A stretch of DNA of 64,000 nt from Duganella alba. Lineage in GTDB: Bacteria; Pseudomonadota; Gammaproteobacteria; Burkholderiales; Burkholderiaceae_D. The stretch lies in contig NZ_WKJN01000013.1 of the NCBI RefSeq assembly GCF_009674495.1, positions 1-64,000 on the forward strand, given 5' to 3'. A model generated the notes under the pieces. That model had not been told where the DNA came from and searched no databases. It saw only the letters and a list, made by a program, of their open reading frames with translations. The position numbers and the translations under genes are program-made. Below, one piece after another: positions 26,335 to 36,038 of this stretch (positions are counted from its first letter, which is position 1; the number at the start of each line of letters is the position of its first letter).

Positions 26335-26415
26335 CCGCGCACTTTTCATTTTGCCAATGCCGGGCCACGGTAGTATGATAAGGTCATCCACGCCGTCACA
26401 AGCACAGGAGATCAC

Positions 26416-27381
26416 TTGGAACAGCCCGGCATTCCCCATAACGAATCCATCCGGCTTGCAGCCCTCAAGTCGCTCAATGTGCTCGATACGCCGCCCGAGG
26501 AGCGCTTCGACCGCCTCACGCGCATGGCGCGGCGGCTGTTCGGCGTGCAGACCGCCCTGGTCAGCATCGTCGACGAGGACCGCCAGTGGTTCAAGTCGCG
26601 CGAAGGGCTGGACGCCACGGAAACGCCGCGCAACATCTCCTTTTGTGGCCACGCCATCCTCGGCGACGAGATTTTCCTGATCCGCGACGCCCGCAACGAC
26701 CAGCGCTTTGCCGACAATCCGCTGGTGACCGGTGCGCCGAACATCCGCTTCTACGCCGGCTGCCCGCTGCGCGCCAATAGTGGCCTGAAGATGGGCACCT
26801 TGTGCATTCTCGACAGCCAGCCGCGCGACTTCACCGACGAGGATGCTCTGGCGCTGCGCGACCTGGCCTCGATGGTGGAGGACGAGCTGTCCGCCTTCCA
26901 CACCTCGACCACCGACGAACTGACGCGCATCTCCAACCGGCGCGGCTTCCTGCAACTGGCGCGCTACGGCCTGAATTTCTGCGTGCGGCATCACCAGCCG
27001 GCGGCGCTGGCTTTCATCGACCTGGATCGCTTCAAGCCGATCAACGACCAGTACGGCCATGCGGAAGGCGACCGCGCGCTGGCGGCGTTTGCGGATGTGA
27101 TGCGCAGCAGTTTCCGCAGTACCGATCTGTGCGCGCGTCTGGGCGGGGATGAGTTTGTGGTGCTGCTGACCGGCGCCACCAAGGCCGAGGCGGAAACGGT
27201 GATCCGCAAGTTCTGCAGCCAGCTGCACGACTACAACGTCAGCGCCAACCGCGGTTATGCGCTGGACTTTTCATACGGGCTGGAAGAATTTTTGCCGAAC
27301 GATCCGCGCGATGTGGAATCGCTGCTGGCCGCCGGCGACGCGCAGATGTACGCGATCAAGGCGGCCAAGCGCAGGCATTAA
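26416..27381 (+). CDS. GAF-GGDEF diguanylate cyclase
   Basis: A 321-residue soluble signalling protein: GAF sensor (about residues 20-150, typical RLARRLFGVQTALVSIVDEDRQWFK style and CPLRANSGLKMGTLC) and GGDEF domain (TDELTRISNRRGF, active site LGGDEF). The RSTD sequence five residues before GGDEF is an intact RxxD inhibitory site. It should make c-di-GMP in response to a small ligand. Start is TTG 26416 with AGGAG five bases upstream; no ATG lies near. Convergent with serB, four bases apart. Confidence 0.9.
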   Translation: MEQPGIPHNESIRLAALKSLNVLDTPPEERFDRLTRMARRLFGVQTALVSIVDEDRQWFKSREGLDATETPRNISFCGHAILGDEIFLIRDARNDQRFADNPLVTGAPNIRFYAGCPLRANSGLKMGTLCILDSQPRDFTDEDALALRDLASMVEDELSAFHTSTTDELTRISNRRGFLQLARYGLNFCVRHHQPAALAFIDLDRFKPINDQYGHAEGDRALAAFADVMRSSFRSTDLCARLGGDEFVVLLTGATKAEAETVIRKFCSQLHDYNVSANRGYALDFSYGLEEFLPNDPRDVESLLAAGDAQMYAIKAAKRRH

Positions 27382-27385
27382 GTCA

Positions 27386-28249
27386 TTAAGTCAGCAGCGG
27401 CAGGATGCCATCGAGGCCGACGAAGTTGAGCGCCACATTGGCCTGCTCGCGCACCACCGGCTTGGCGCGGAACGCCACCGACATGCCGGAAATGCCCATC
27501 ATCTTCAGATCATTGGCGCCGTCGCCCATGACGATGGCTTGCGATGGCGAGATGCCCAGCTCCTTGCACACGCGCTCCACCGTGCGCTTCTTCTCTTCGG
27601 CGTCGACGATGCCGCCGATCACCTTGCCGGTCAGTTTGCCGTCGACGATTTCCAGCTGGTTGGCGTGGGTGTAGTCCAGGCCCAGGCGCGCTTTCAGGCG
27701 TTCGGTGAAGTAGGTGAAGCCGCCCGACACCAGCAACGTTTTCAGGCCGGCCTTCTGCACCGCCTTCAGCATGGTCTCGGCACCCGGCGACAGTTGCAGG
27801 CGTTCTTCGTACACGCGCTCCAGCGCCGAAGCGTCCAGGCCTTCGAGCAGCGCCACGCGGCGCGTCAGGCTGGCGGCGAAATCGAGCTCGCCGCGCATTG
27901 CCGCTTCGGTGATCTCCGAGACTTCCTTCTTCAGGCCCTGCATGTCGGCGATTTCGTCGATGCATTCGATGGTGATCAGCGTCGAATCCATGTCCATGGC
28001 CACCAGCTTGAACTCGCTCATCTTGTGGAAGCCGATCGAGTAGGTGGTGTCCAGCTGCGCGGCCTGGGCCGCGACTTCGATGGTCTGGCGCAGCGCCGGC
28101 GAGAAGGTGATGCCTTCGCAGCGCAAGGCCTGGTCGCTCAGCCAGGTAAGGCTGGTGGGCGCGGTAAGGGCGCTGATGCGCTCCAGCCGGGCCTTGCAAT
28201 CGCCTAAGCCTTGCAGCACGAGGTTCATGGCGGTTTTTGCGTTAGTCAT
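27386..28249 (-). CDS. serB: Phosphoserine phosphatase SerB
   Basis: A 287-residue HAD-family enzyme, the last step of serine synthesis. Motif I is VAMDMDSTLI (nucleophile Asp86), motif II LLVSGGF, and motif III/IV GDGANDLKMM; K in VAFRAKPVV is the usual Lys region. The N-terminal 75 residues resemble the ACT-like extension of proteobacterial SerB. ATG 28249 follows a short spacer after mfd, in the same direction, so mfd and serB may be co-transcribed. Confidence 0.95.
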   Translation of the reverse strand: MTNAKTAMNLVLQGLGDCKARLERISALTAPTSLTWLSDQALRCEGITFSPALRQTIEVAAQAAQLDTTYSIGFHKMSEFKLVAMDMDSTLITIECIDEIADMQGLKKEVSEITEAAMRGELDFAASLTRRVALLEGLDASALERVYEERLQLSPGAETMLKAVQKAGLKTLLVSGGFTYFTERLKARLGLDYTHANQLEIVDGKLTGKVIGGIVDAEEKKRTVERVCKELGISPSQAIVMGDGANDLKMMGISGMSVAFRAKPVVREQANVALNFVGLDGILPLLT

Positions 28250-28285
28250 GTGCGTCGATAGTAGTGAGTATGCTTGATAGTATGC

Positions 28286-31200
28286 TTACGGAGTCAGCTG
28301 CTTGATGGCGGCCTTTATCTGCGTCACCCGCGCCGCCAGGTCCGGCATGGCGGCGGTGATCTTCAGTTTATCCTGTCCATTCAGCTTGATCTGGCGGTTC
28401 TTCTGTATCAGCTCGATGATGCGCATCGGATCGATCGGCGGCTTGGCCATGAATTGCAGGCTGGCGGCCTCGGTATGCGCGTCGATCTTGATGATGCCCA
28501 CCGTCTTGGCGGCGATGCGCAGGCGGTGCGTTTCGATCAGCGCCTTCACCGGGTCCGGCAGCTTGCCGAAGCGGTCGATCAGCTCTTCCTGCAAGTCGTC
28601 GATCTTGCCTTGCGATGCGCAATTCGCCATGCGCTTGTAAATCGATAGCCGCTCGTGGACATCGCCGCAGAAATCAGCCGGCAGCAGCGCCGGCACGTGC
28701 AGATTGATCTCGGTGGTGGTGGCCAGCGGCGCCGCCAGATCCGGCTCCTTGCCGGCCTTGAGCGAGCGCACCGCTTCGTTCAGCATGTCCGAGTATAGCT
28801 GGAATCCGATCTCGGTCATCTCGCCGGACTGGTTGTCGCCGAGGACTTCGCCGGCGCCGCGGATTTCCAGGTCGTGCATGGCCAGGTAGAAGCCGCTGCC
28901 CAGTTCCTCCATCTGCTGGATGGCGTCCAGGCGGCGCTGCGCCTGCTTGGTCAGCGACTGCACGTCGTGCACCAGCAGGTAGGCATAGGCCTGGTGGTGC
29001 GAACGGCCGACGCGGCCGCGCAGCTGGTGCAGCTGCGCCAGGCCGAACTTGTCGGCGCGGTGCATGATGATGGTGTTCGCGGTCGGCACGTCGATACCGG
29101 TTTCGATAATTGTCGTGCACAGCAGGATGTTGTAGCGCTGGGCGACGAAATCGCGCATCACTTTTTCCAGGTCGCGTTCGTGCATCTGGCCGTGGGCCAC
29201 GGCGATGCGCGCTTCCGGCAGCAGCTCGGTCAGCATCGCCATGCGGTTCTGGATGGTCTCGACCTCGTTGTGCAGGAAGTAGACCTGGCCGCCGCGTTTC
29301 AGTTCACGCAGGCAGGCCTCGCGGATGATCGATTCGCCCTCGCTGCGCACGAAGGTCTTGATCGCCAACCGTTTTTGCGGCGCGGTGGCGATGACCGAGA
29401 AATCGCGCAGGCCTTCCAGCGCCATGCCCAGCGTGCGCGGGATCGGCGTGGCGGTCAGCGTCAGCACGTCGACTTCGGCGCGCAGCGATTTCAAGGCTTC
29501 CTTCTGGCGCACGCCGAAACGGTGCTCCTCGTCGATGATGACCAGGCCGAGACGGGTGAACTTGACGTCGTCCGACAGCAGCTTGTGGGTGCCGATGATG
29601 ATGTCCAGCGTGCCGTCGGCCATGCCCTTGATCGCCTGCGCGATCTCCTTGCCGGTGCGGAAGCGCGACATCTCTGCGATGCGCACCGGCCAGTCGGCGA
29701 AGCGGTCGGCGAAGGTTTGCGCATGCTGTTCGGCCAGCAGCGTGGTCGGCGCCAGGATGGCCACCTGCTTGCCGCCCATGACGGCGATGAAGGCGGCGCG
29801 CAGCGCCACCTCGGTCTTGCCGAAACCGACGTCGCCGCACACCAGGCGGTCCATCGGTTTGCCCGAGGTCATATCCTTGATGACGTTGTTGATGGCTTCC
29901 TGCTGGTCCGGCGTTTCGTCGAAGCCGAAGCTGTCGGCGAAGCGCTCGTAGTCGTGCGCCGAGTATTCGAACGAGTGACCCTGGCGCAGCGCGCGGCGGG
30001 CGTAGAGGTTCAGCAGCTCGGCGGCGGTGTCGCGCACCTGTTCGGCGGCCTTGCGCTTGGCTTTCTCCCACTGGCCGGAACCGAGCGTGTGCAGCGGCGC
30101 GTCGTCCGGCGAGGCGCCGGAGTAGCGCGAGATCACGTGCAGCTGCGAGACCGGCACATACAGCTTGGTCTCCTTGGCGTATTCCAGGTGCAGGAATTCG
30201 GCGTCGCCTTCGCCCAGGTCCATGGTGGTCAGGCCCATGTAGCGGCCGATGCCGTGGTTGATGTGCACCACCGGATCGCCGATCTTCAGCTCCGACAAGT
30301 CGCGCACCATCGATTCGACCTGCGTGACGGCTTCCTGCTTCTTCTTGCCGACGCGGCGGCCGGAGCCGGCATACAGCTCGGTCTCCGTGATGAAGATCAG
30401 ATTCGCCTTCGGCAGCGACAGCTCGAAGCCGGCGTGCAGCGGCGCCACGCCCAGCGCCAGCTTGGCGTCCGAGGCGATAAAGCCGTCGAAGCCTTCGACC
30501 GGCGCCAGTTCCAGGTTGTATTCGTTGAAGTACTGCTGCAGCGTTTCGCGGCGGCCGTTGGATTCGGCGCAGATCATCACGCGGCTGCCGGACTGCATCA
30601 GGTAGGCGCGCAGATTGGTCAGCGGGTCTTCCAGATGGCGGTTGACGGCGATGTTGGGCACCGGCGCCGACAGCTCGGAAGCGCCGGCGTCCGGATTGTT
30701 GCGGATGGCGATCTGCGGATACGGCTTGGCCAGCACGAAGAACTGTTCATCGGACAGGAACAGCTCTTCCGGCGCCATCAGCGGACGTTCGCGGTCGGCC
30801 TTCAGGAAGCGGTAGCGCGAATTGGTGTCGGTCCAGAAGCGCTTGATGGCCGCTTCGATGTCGCCGACGGTGGCGACCACCGCGCCTTGCGGCAGATATT
30901 CGAACAGCGTGGCGGTCTGGTCGAAGAACAGCGGCAGGTAGTATTCGATACCGGCGGAGGCGATGCCGCTGCTGATGTCCTTGTAGATCACCGCGCGCGA
31001 CGGATCGCCTTCGAAGTGTTCGCGCCAGCGGCTGCGGAAGGCGGTGCGCGAGGCTTCGTCCATCGGGAACTCGCGGCCCGGCAGCAGGCGCACCTGCTTG
31101 ACCGGGTACAGCGAGCGCTGGGTGTCGGCGTCGAAGGTGCGGATGGTTTCGATGGTGTCGCCGAACAGGTCGAGGCGGTAGGGCAGGGCGGAACCCATCG

Positions 31201-31738
31201 GGAACAGGTCGATCAGACCGCCGCGCACCGAGTATTCGCCGGGCGACATCACCTGCGTCACGTGGGTGTAGCCGGCCAGCGACAACTGCGATTTCAGGCG
31301 CGCCTCGTCCAGCGATTCGCCCTGCTGGAAGAAGAAGGTGTAGGCGGCCAGGAACGACGGCGGCGCCATGCGCACCAGCGCGGTGGTGGCCGGCACCAGC
31401 ATGACGTCGCACTGGCCGCTGGAGATTTCATGCAGCGTGGCCAGGCGCTCGGACACCAGGTCCTGGTGCGGCGAGAAGGCGTCGTAGGGCAGCGTTTCCC
31501 AGTCCGGCAGCAGGTGGCAGCGCAGCTGCGCGCCGCCGAACCACGGGATTTCGTCGAGCAGGCGCTGGGCGTCGCTGGCGTTGGCCACGACCACCGCCAG
31601 CATCTGGCCACGGGATTTGAGTTCGAGCGCGAGTTGCGCGAGGGCGTAAGCGTCCGCCGAGCCGTGCAGCGCGGGCAGGGCAAAACGGTTGCCGGGTTTG
31701 GGAATGGATTTAGTTAAGGCTGACGACACAACACACAT
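28286..31738 (-). CDS. mfd: Transcription-repair coupling factor Mfd
   Basis: A 1150-residue ATPase that removes stalled RNA polymerase and recruits UvrA. It has UvrB-like domains at the N-terminus (PYDAFSPHQDLVSERLATL), an RNA-polymerase-interacting domain around residue 490, and a RecG-like motor with Walker A GDVGFGKTEVA, DEEH box (IIDEEHRFGV), and motif TATPIPRTLGMA. The C-terminal TRCF domain ends near the stop. Full length. The ATG at 31738 is the first after the nucleotidase gene; serB lies downstream. Confidence 0.97.
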   Translation of the reverse strand: MCVVSSALTKSIPKPGNRFALPALHGSADAYALAQLALELKSRGQMLAVVVANASDAQRLLDEIPWFGGAQLRCHLLPDWETLPYDAFSPHQDLVSERLATLHEISSGQCDVMLVPATTALVRMAPPSFLAAYTFFFQQGESLDEARLKSQLSLAGYTHVTQVMSPGEYSVRGGLIDLFPMGSALPYRLDLFGDTIETIRTFDADTQRSLYPVKQVRLLPGREFPMDEASRTAFRSRWREHFEGDPSRAVIYKDISSGIASAGIEYYLPLFFDQTATLFEYLPQGAVVATVGDIEAAIKRFWTDTNSRYRFLKADRERPLMAPEELFLSDEQFFVLAKPYPQIAIRNNPDAGASELSAPVPNIAVNRHLEDPLTNLRAYLMQSGSRVMICAESNGRRETLQQYFNEYNLELAPVEGFDGFIASDAKLALGVAPLHAGFELSLPKANLIFITETELYAGSGRRVGKKKQEAVTQVESMVRDLSELKIGDPVVHINHGIGRYMGLTTMDLGEGDAEFLHLEYAKETKLYVPVSQLHVISRYSGASPDDAPLHTLGSGQWEKAKRKAAEQVRDTAAELLNLYARRALRQGHSFEYSAHDYERFADSFGFDETPDQQEAINNVIKDMTSGKPMDRLVCGDVGFGKTEVALRAAFIAVMGGKQVAILAPTTLLAEQHAQTFADRFADWPVRIAEMSRFRTGKEIAQAIKGMADGTLDIIIGTHKLLSDDVKFTRLGLVIIDEEHRFGVRQKEALKSLRAEVDVLTLTATPIPRTLGMALEGLRDFSVIATAPQKRLAIKTFVRSEGESIIREACLRELKRGGQVYFLHNEVETIQNRMAMLTELLPEARIAVAHGQMHERDLEKVMRDFVAQRYNILLCTTIIETGIDVPTANTIIMHRADKFGLAQLHQLRGRVGRSHHQAYAYLLVHDVQSLTKQAQRRLDAIQQMEELGSGFYLAMHDLEIRGAGEVLGDNQSGEMTEIGFQLYSDMLNEAVRSLKAGKEPDLAAPLATTTEINLHVPALLPADFCGDVHERLSIYKRMANCASQGKIDDLQEELIDRFGKLPDPVKALIETHRLRIAAKTVGIIKIDAHTEAASLQFMAKPPIDPMRIIELIQKNRQIKLNGQDKLKITAAMPDLAARVTQIKAAIKQLTP

Positions 31739-31783
31739 TCAACGGTTATCCCGGCATCGCCGGGTGGCAATGCCGCTGCCGAC

Positions 31784-31789
31784 ATTATA
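31784..31789 (-). promoter_or_regulatory. Possible -10 box of mfd
   Basis: On the minus strand this reads TATAAT, 45 bases upstream of the mfd start. A hairpin (CCCGGC/GCCGGG, 31750-31764) lies between it and the start codon. The -35 partner, inside the end of the nucleotidase gene, is weak. Confidence 0.4.
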
Positions 31790-31799
31790 GACGAAGCCC

Positions 31800-32726
31800 C
31801 TAGCGGTTGGCGACGCCGAACGGGATATGCACCATCGGGATGTTGCCGGCCGGGGATTGCAGGTGGCTCAGTTGGTCGTCGAAGAACATGTGCGGCTTGA
31901 AGATGCTCAGCACGCGCGCCTTTTCCATGCCGCCCAAAAAGAAGGTTTCGTTGGCCGACACGCCCCAGCTTTTCAGCGTCGTCACCACCCGCTCGTGCGA
32001 CGGCGCGCTGCGCGCCGTGATGATGGCGATGCGCAGGATTTTTTTGTACGATGGATCGTCGCGCTGCGCGTCTTCCTCCAGCTGCTGCATGGCCGACAGC
32101 TTGCGGAACAGGTCGGCCAGCGGTCCCGGCTGGTGCGGGATGGCGACGCGCGCGCTTTCGTGGGCGTGGAATTCGCCGACGTCGTTGTTGCGCTTGAATA
32201 TAGTTTCAGATTCGTCGTCGGCGATCACGCCGTCGAAGTCAAAGGCGATGCGCAGTTCGCCGTCGGCGTCGTCGTCCTCGGTGCGCGACGGCAGCACCAG
32301 GCCGGCCGGATGGTGCGCGGCCAAGGCGTTGCGCACGTCTTCCTCGTTGGCGCTGAGGAACAGCGAGGTGTTGAAGGCCGGCAGGTAGGTGTACGGCGAC
32401 TGCCCGGTCAGGAAGCAGGCGCGCGAGATGTCCAGGCCGTAGTGGGCGATCGAATTCATCACGCGCAGGCCGGTCTCCGGCGAATTGCGCGAAAACAGCA
32501 CCACCTCCACCGGCGAGCTTTGCGGATGGTGCTTGTTGATGCTGAGGAAGCGGCGGATGAAGGGAAAGGCCACGCCCTTGTCGAGCACGGTGGCGATCTG
32601 TTCTTCCTGATACTTGCGGTAGGCTTCCGGACCATGCTCCAGGTACACCTGGTGCGAGGCGGTCAGGTCAAACAGGGCGCTGGAGGCGATGCCGATCACC
32701 AGCTTGTGCTCGATAGGATAGGGCAT
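31800..32726 (-). CDS. 5'-nucleotidase (PF06189 family)
   Basis: A 308-residue protein of the cytosolic 5'-nucleotidase family related to eukaryotic NT5C1. Recognisable parts are LVIGIASSALFDL, a HAD-type FDFDGVIADDESE motif in the middle and the closing HMFFDDQLSHL segment. It should release phosphate from nucleoside monophosphates. It is transcribed towards mfd from the same strand, with the mfd promoter in the 61-base gap. Confidence 0.82.
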   Translation of the reverse strand: MPYPIEHKLVIGIASSALFDLTASHQVYLEHGPEAYRKYQEEQIATVLDKGVAFPFIRRFLSINKHHPQSSPVEVVLFSRNSPETGLRVMNSIAHYGLDISRACFLTGQSPYTYLPAFNTSLFLSANEEDVRNALAAHHPAGLVLPSRTEDDDADGELRIAFDFDGVIADDESETIFKRNNDVGEFHAHESARVAIPHQPGPLADLFRKLSAMQQLEEDAQRDDPSYKKILRIAIITARSAPSHERVVTTLKSWGVSANETFFLGGMEKARVLSIFKPHMFFDDQLSHLQSPAGNIPMVHIPFGVANR

Positions 32727-32853
32727 GGGGCTGCGGTCAGTGGACGATGAGCGCTACTGTAACCGATTCGGCGCCCGTCCTGTTTTGATTTCTTTTCTGC
32801 AATTTAGGCATTGCCTCCCGGCAGTCACTGCGCTACATTGACAGTTCATTACC

Positions 32854-33999
32854 ATGGATGCTGTTGTGCTGAATCTCGATACCCTTTTGCTGGTCCAAAT
32901 CTGCGTGACGGTGCTGACCACGGCCTTGCTGGTGGCCGCCGCCTGTTATACCGAAAGCCCGCCCGAACAACGCTGGTGGGCCGGCGGCAACGTGGTGACC
33001 TGCGTCGGCCTGGCGCTGAGCAGCATGGTCACGCTGCCGGTGCTGATCCATGGCGTGCTGGGCTACGGCGTCATCGCGCTGGGCCTGGGCCTGGTGCTGC
33101 GCGGCCTGCGCGTGCACTGTTCGGCGACCTTGTCGTGGACCTTTATCGCGGCCCTGGTCGGCATCGCGCTGCTGATACCCGCCTACTTCACGCTGGTGGC
33201 GCCCAGCCTGCGCGCGCGGCTGTGCTTCAGCGGTTTTTACTTTGCCATCCTGAACTGGATGTGCGCGGTGGTGGTGGCGCGGCATGGCGTGTGGCGCGTC
33301 AGCGGCATCAGCCTGGCCGGTTTCATTTTGCTTGGTCTGGCGCTGTTCCTGCGCGGCGTGCACATGCTGCTGCATACCGATCCGGCCGACACCACCAGCT
33401 CGCTGGTGATGGGACTGAGCACGCTGGCGATTCCGCTGGCGCAGATCTGCATCGCCTTCGGCCTGATCCAGATGGTGATGTGGCGCTACGCCGAGCGCTT
33501 GCGGCGGCTGTCGACGCTCGATGCGCTGACCGGGGCGCTGAACCGCGCCGGCCTGGAGATCCAGGGCAAGCGCGTCGGCCTGCGCGCGCTGCGCGCGGCG
33601 CGCAGCCTGGCGGTGATCATGATCGACGTCGACAACTTCAAGGTCATCAACGATACCCACGGCCATCCGGTGGGCGACGAGGTGCTGCGCCATCTGGCCA
33701 GGCTGGTCAAGCTGGAACTGCGGCCGCACGATTTGCTGGCGCGCTTCGGCGGCGAGGAGTTCGTGCTGGTGCTCGACGGCGTCAATCTGGCGGCGGCGCT
33801 GAACGTGGCCGAACGCCTGCGCGCGCGCATCGAATCGGAGGTTGTCGAATTGGACAACTTGTCGGTTCGCTACACCGCCAGCATGGGCGTGGTCTGCTCG
33901 GACGAGCACAGCTACGACCTGATCCGCCTGATTTCCGCCGGCGACGCCGCCATGTACGACGCCAAACGCGCCGGCCGCAACAAGGTCATCGCCGTGTGA
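32854..33999 (+). CDS. Membrane-bound GGDEF diguanylate cyclase
   Basis: A 381-residue protein with about six or seven transmembrane helices in the first 210 residues (LLLVQICVTVLTTALLVAAA and later), then a GGDEF domain with LTGALNRAGL and active site GGEEF. The RPHD sequence five residues before GGEEF is an RxxD inhibitory site. The membrane part has no recognisable named sensor domain. It lies divergently to the nucleotidase gene and ahead of the chemoreceptor. Confidence 0.9.
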   Translation: MDAVVLNLDTLLLVQICVTVLTTALLVAAACYTESPPEQRWWAGGNVVTCVGLALSSMVTLPVLIHGVLGYGVIALGLGLVLRGLRVHCSATLSWTFIAALVGIALLIPAYFTLVAPSLRARLCFSGFYFAILNWMCAVVVARHGVWRVSGISLAGFILLGLALFLRGVHMLLHTDPADTTSSLVMGLSTLAIPLAQICIAFGLIQMVMWRYAERLRRLSTLDALTGALNRAGLEIQGKRVGLRALRAARSLAVIMIDVDNFKVINDTHGHPVGDEVLRHLARLVKLELRPHDLLARFGGEEFVLVLDGVNLAAALNVAERLRARIESEVVELDNLSVRYTASMGVVCSDEHSYDLIRLISAGDAAMYDAKRAGRNKVIAV

Positions 34000-34125
34000 G
34001 ATTGTGCGTGGCGCGCCACACCCGCGACGAATGTGATTGACGCACACATTGTCGGGGCCGCATATTAGTTGGACAGAATCAATATTCACCAATTCTAACT
34101 AACGGCCACTGGCGGGAGTGCGGGG

Positions 34126-35892
34126 ATGTTCAGGAATTTACTCATCAAGTGGAAGTTGGCGACGCTGGTGGCGATCATGATGGTGGCGCTGCTGGTGGTG
34201 GGCGCGGCCGGGTATCGCGGCATCGTCAAGGTGGGCGGGGCGGTCAATGAAATCGGCGTGGTGCGGCTGCCGTCGATCCAGGGCCTGCTGGTGATGAGCG
34301 AAGGCCAGACCGCGGTGTCGGCCGCCACGCTGTACGTGGGCACCTGGTCGCACGAATACCAATCGCAGGACAAGTTCGCCGAGGCGATCGAAATGCGCAA
34401 GAAGGCCTGGGCGAATATCGACCGCGGCTGGAAGCGCTACGAGCCGCTGCCGCAGACGGCCGAGGAATCGGTGCTGTGGAAGCAGTTCACCGGCGAATGG
34501 GCGGAATGGAAGGCGGCCGACGACAAGCTCGGCGCCATCATCGCCAAGCTGGCGGCCAACAAGGACGAGCAGACGCAGAACGCCTTGTTCGGCGAGTTCT
34601 ACCAGGTGTTCAATCCGTCGCGCGCGCTGTTCCGCAAGGCCGAGGCCACGCTGATGAAGATCGAGCGCCTGAACGAAGGCGTGTCCGACGCCAGCGTGCA
34701 GGAAGGCATGGCGGCGATCAGCAGCGCCGAGTGGGCGATGCTGATTGCGGCGGTGATCGCGGCGGCGGTGGCGATCGGTTGCGCGGTGTATATCGCCGGC
34801 GCCATCACCAATCCGATCAACGAGGCGGTGCGCGTGGCGCAGACCGTCGCGTCGGGCGACCTGACCAGTCGCATCGAGGTGGCGACCAGGGAAGAAACCG
34901 GTCAGTTGCTGGGCGCGCTGAAGGAGATGAACGATAGCCTGATCCGCATCGTCGGCCAGGTGCGCAGCGGTACGGACACGATCGCCACGGCGTCGGCCGA
35001 AATCGCCAGCGGCAATCTGGACCTGTCGTCGCGCACCGAGGAGCAGGCCAGCTCGCTGGAGGAGACCGCGTCGTCGATGGAGGAGTTGACCTCGACCGTG
35101 CGGCAGAATGCGGACAATGCGCGCCAGGCCAACACGCTGGCGGCGTCGGCGTCCGGTGTGGCGCAGCGCGGCGGCGATGTGGTGGCGCGCGTGGTCGAGA
35201 CCATGGATTCGATCAATGCGTCGTCGTCCAAGATTGTGGATATTATCGCGGTCATTGATGGCATCGCGTTCCAGACCAACATCCTGGCGCTGAATGCGGC
35301 GGTGGAGGCGGCGCGCGCCGGCGAGCAGGGACGCGGCTTTGCCGTGGTGGCGGGCGAGGTGCGCACGCTGGCCCATCGTTCGGCGGCGGCGGCCAAGGAG
35401 ATCAAGGAACTGATCGGCGACTCGGTGGAGAAGGTCGGCGCCGGCAGCAAACTGGTGGAAGAGGCTGGCGCGACCATGGGCGAGATCGTCACCAGCGTGC
35501 AGCGCGTGACCGACATCATGGGCGAGATCAGCATGGCCACGCAGGAGCAGAGCACCGGCATCGACCAGATCAACATGGCGGTGGGGCAGATGGACACGGT
35601 GACGCAGCAGAACGCGGCGCTGGTGGAGCAGGCGGCTGCTGCGGCGGCCTCGCTGCAGGAGCAGGCGGCGGGATTGGCGGAGGTGGTCAGCGTGTTCCGT
35701 ATGGAAGAGTCGCAGGCGCCGCGCAAGCCGGTGATGGCGGTGCGCCGCACGCCGGTCGCCGCCACCGCGCCGCGCGCCGCAGCGGTATCGGCGCCACGCC
35801 CGGCGCTGAAATCGACAGCCGCCAAGGCCGCCGCCAAGCCGCCCGCCAAGCAAATGGCGACGGCCTCGGCCGACGATTGGGAAGAGTTCTAA
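34126..35892 (+). CDS. Methyl-accepting chemotaxis protein
   Basis: A 588-residue class I-type chemoreceptor. It has TM1 (about residues 10-30), a periplasmic four-helix-type sensor, TM2 (about 203-225), a HAMP domain ([13 protein letters not shown]), adaptation helices and the signalling tip ([36 protein letters not shown]). The last residues DDWEEF, behind an Ala/Pro/Lys-rich flexible linker, look like the pentapeptide that tethers CheR and CheB. No other chemotaxis genes are nearby. The ligand cannot be deduced. Confidence 0.93.
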   Translation: MFRNLLIKWKLATLVAIMMVALLVVGAAGYRGIVKVGGAVNEIGVVRLPSIQGLLVMSEGQTAVSAATLYVGTWSHEYQSQDKFAEAIEMRKKAWANIDRGWKRYEPLPQTAEESVLWKQFTGEWAEWKAADDKLGAIIAKLAANKDEQTQNALFGEFYQVFNPSRALFRKAEATLMKIERLNEGVSDASVQEGMAAISSAEWAMLIAAVIAAAVAIGCAVYIAGAITNPINEAVRVAQTVASGDLTSRIEVATREETGQLLGALKEMNDSLIRIVGQVRSGTDTIATASAEIASGNLDLSSRTEEQASSLEETASSMEELTSTVRQNADNARQANTLAASASGVAQRGGDVVARVVETMDSINASSSKIVDIIAVIDGIAFQTNILALNAAVEAARAGEQGRGFAVVAGEVRTLAHRSAAAAKEIKELIGDSVEKVGAGSKLVEEAGATMGEIVTSVQRVTDIMGEISMATQEQSTGIDQINMAVGQMDTVTQQNAALVEQAAAAAASLQEQAAGLAEVVSVFRMEESQAPRKPVMAVRRTPVAATAPRAAAVSAPRPALKSTAAKAAAKPPAKQMATASADDWEEF

Positions 35893-35934
35893 CCAATAAT
35901 AAAGCAAGCCACTATCTGGCACAGCAGCACCCTG

Positions 35935-35960
35935 AAGCAGCCCTCGCGGCTGCTTTTTTT
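35935..35960 (+). terminator. Rho-independent terminator after the chemoreceptor gene
   Basis: AAGCAGCC and GGCTGCTT pair around a five-base loop, followed by a run of T residues. It lies 42 bases after the stop codon. Confidence 0.87.
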
Positions 35961-36038
35961 CGTTTGATGCAGCTCAACTTGGTGGCGGGCGCGGATGTTA
36001 GTTTGGTAGTTCACCGATAGCGTCCTCAAGGAGCTTTC

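Noticed and set aside
28874..31717. 947-codon plus-strand open frame opposite mfd
   Set aside because: Mfd is complete and unmistakable on the minus strand; high GC makes long antisense frames. The product is Arg/His/Val/Gln-rich without domains.
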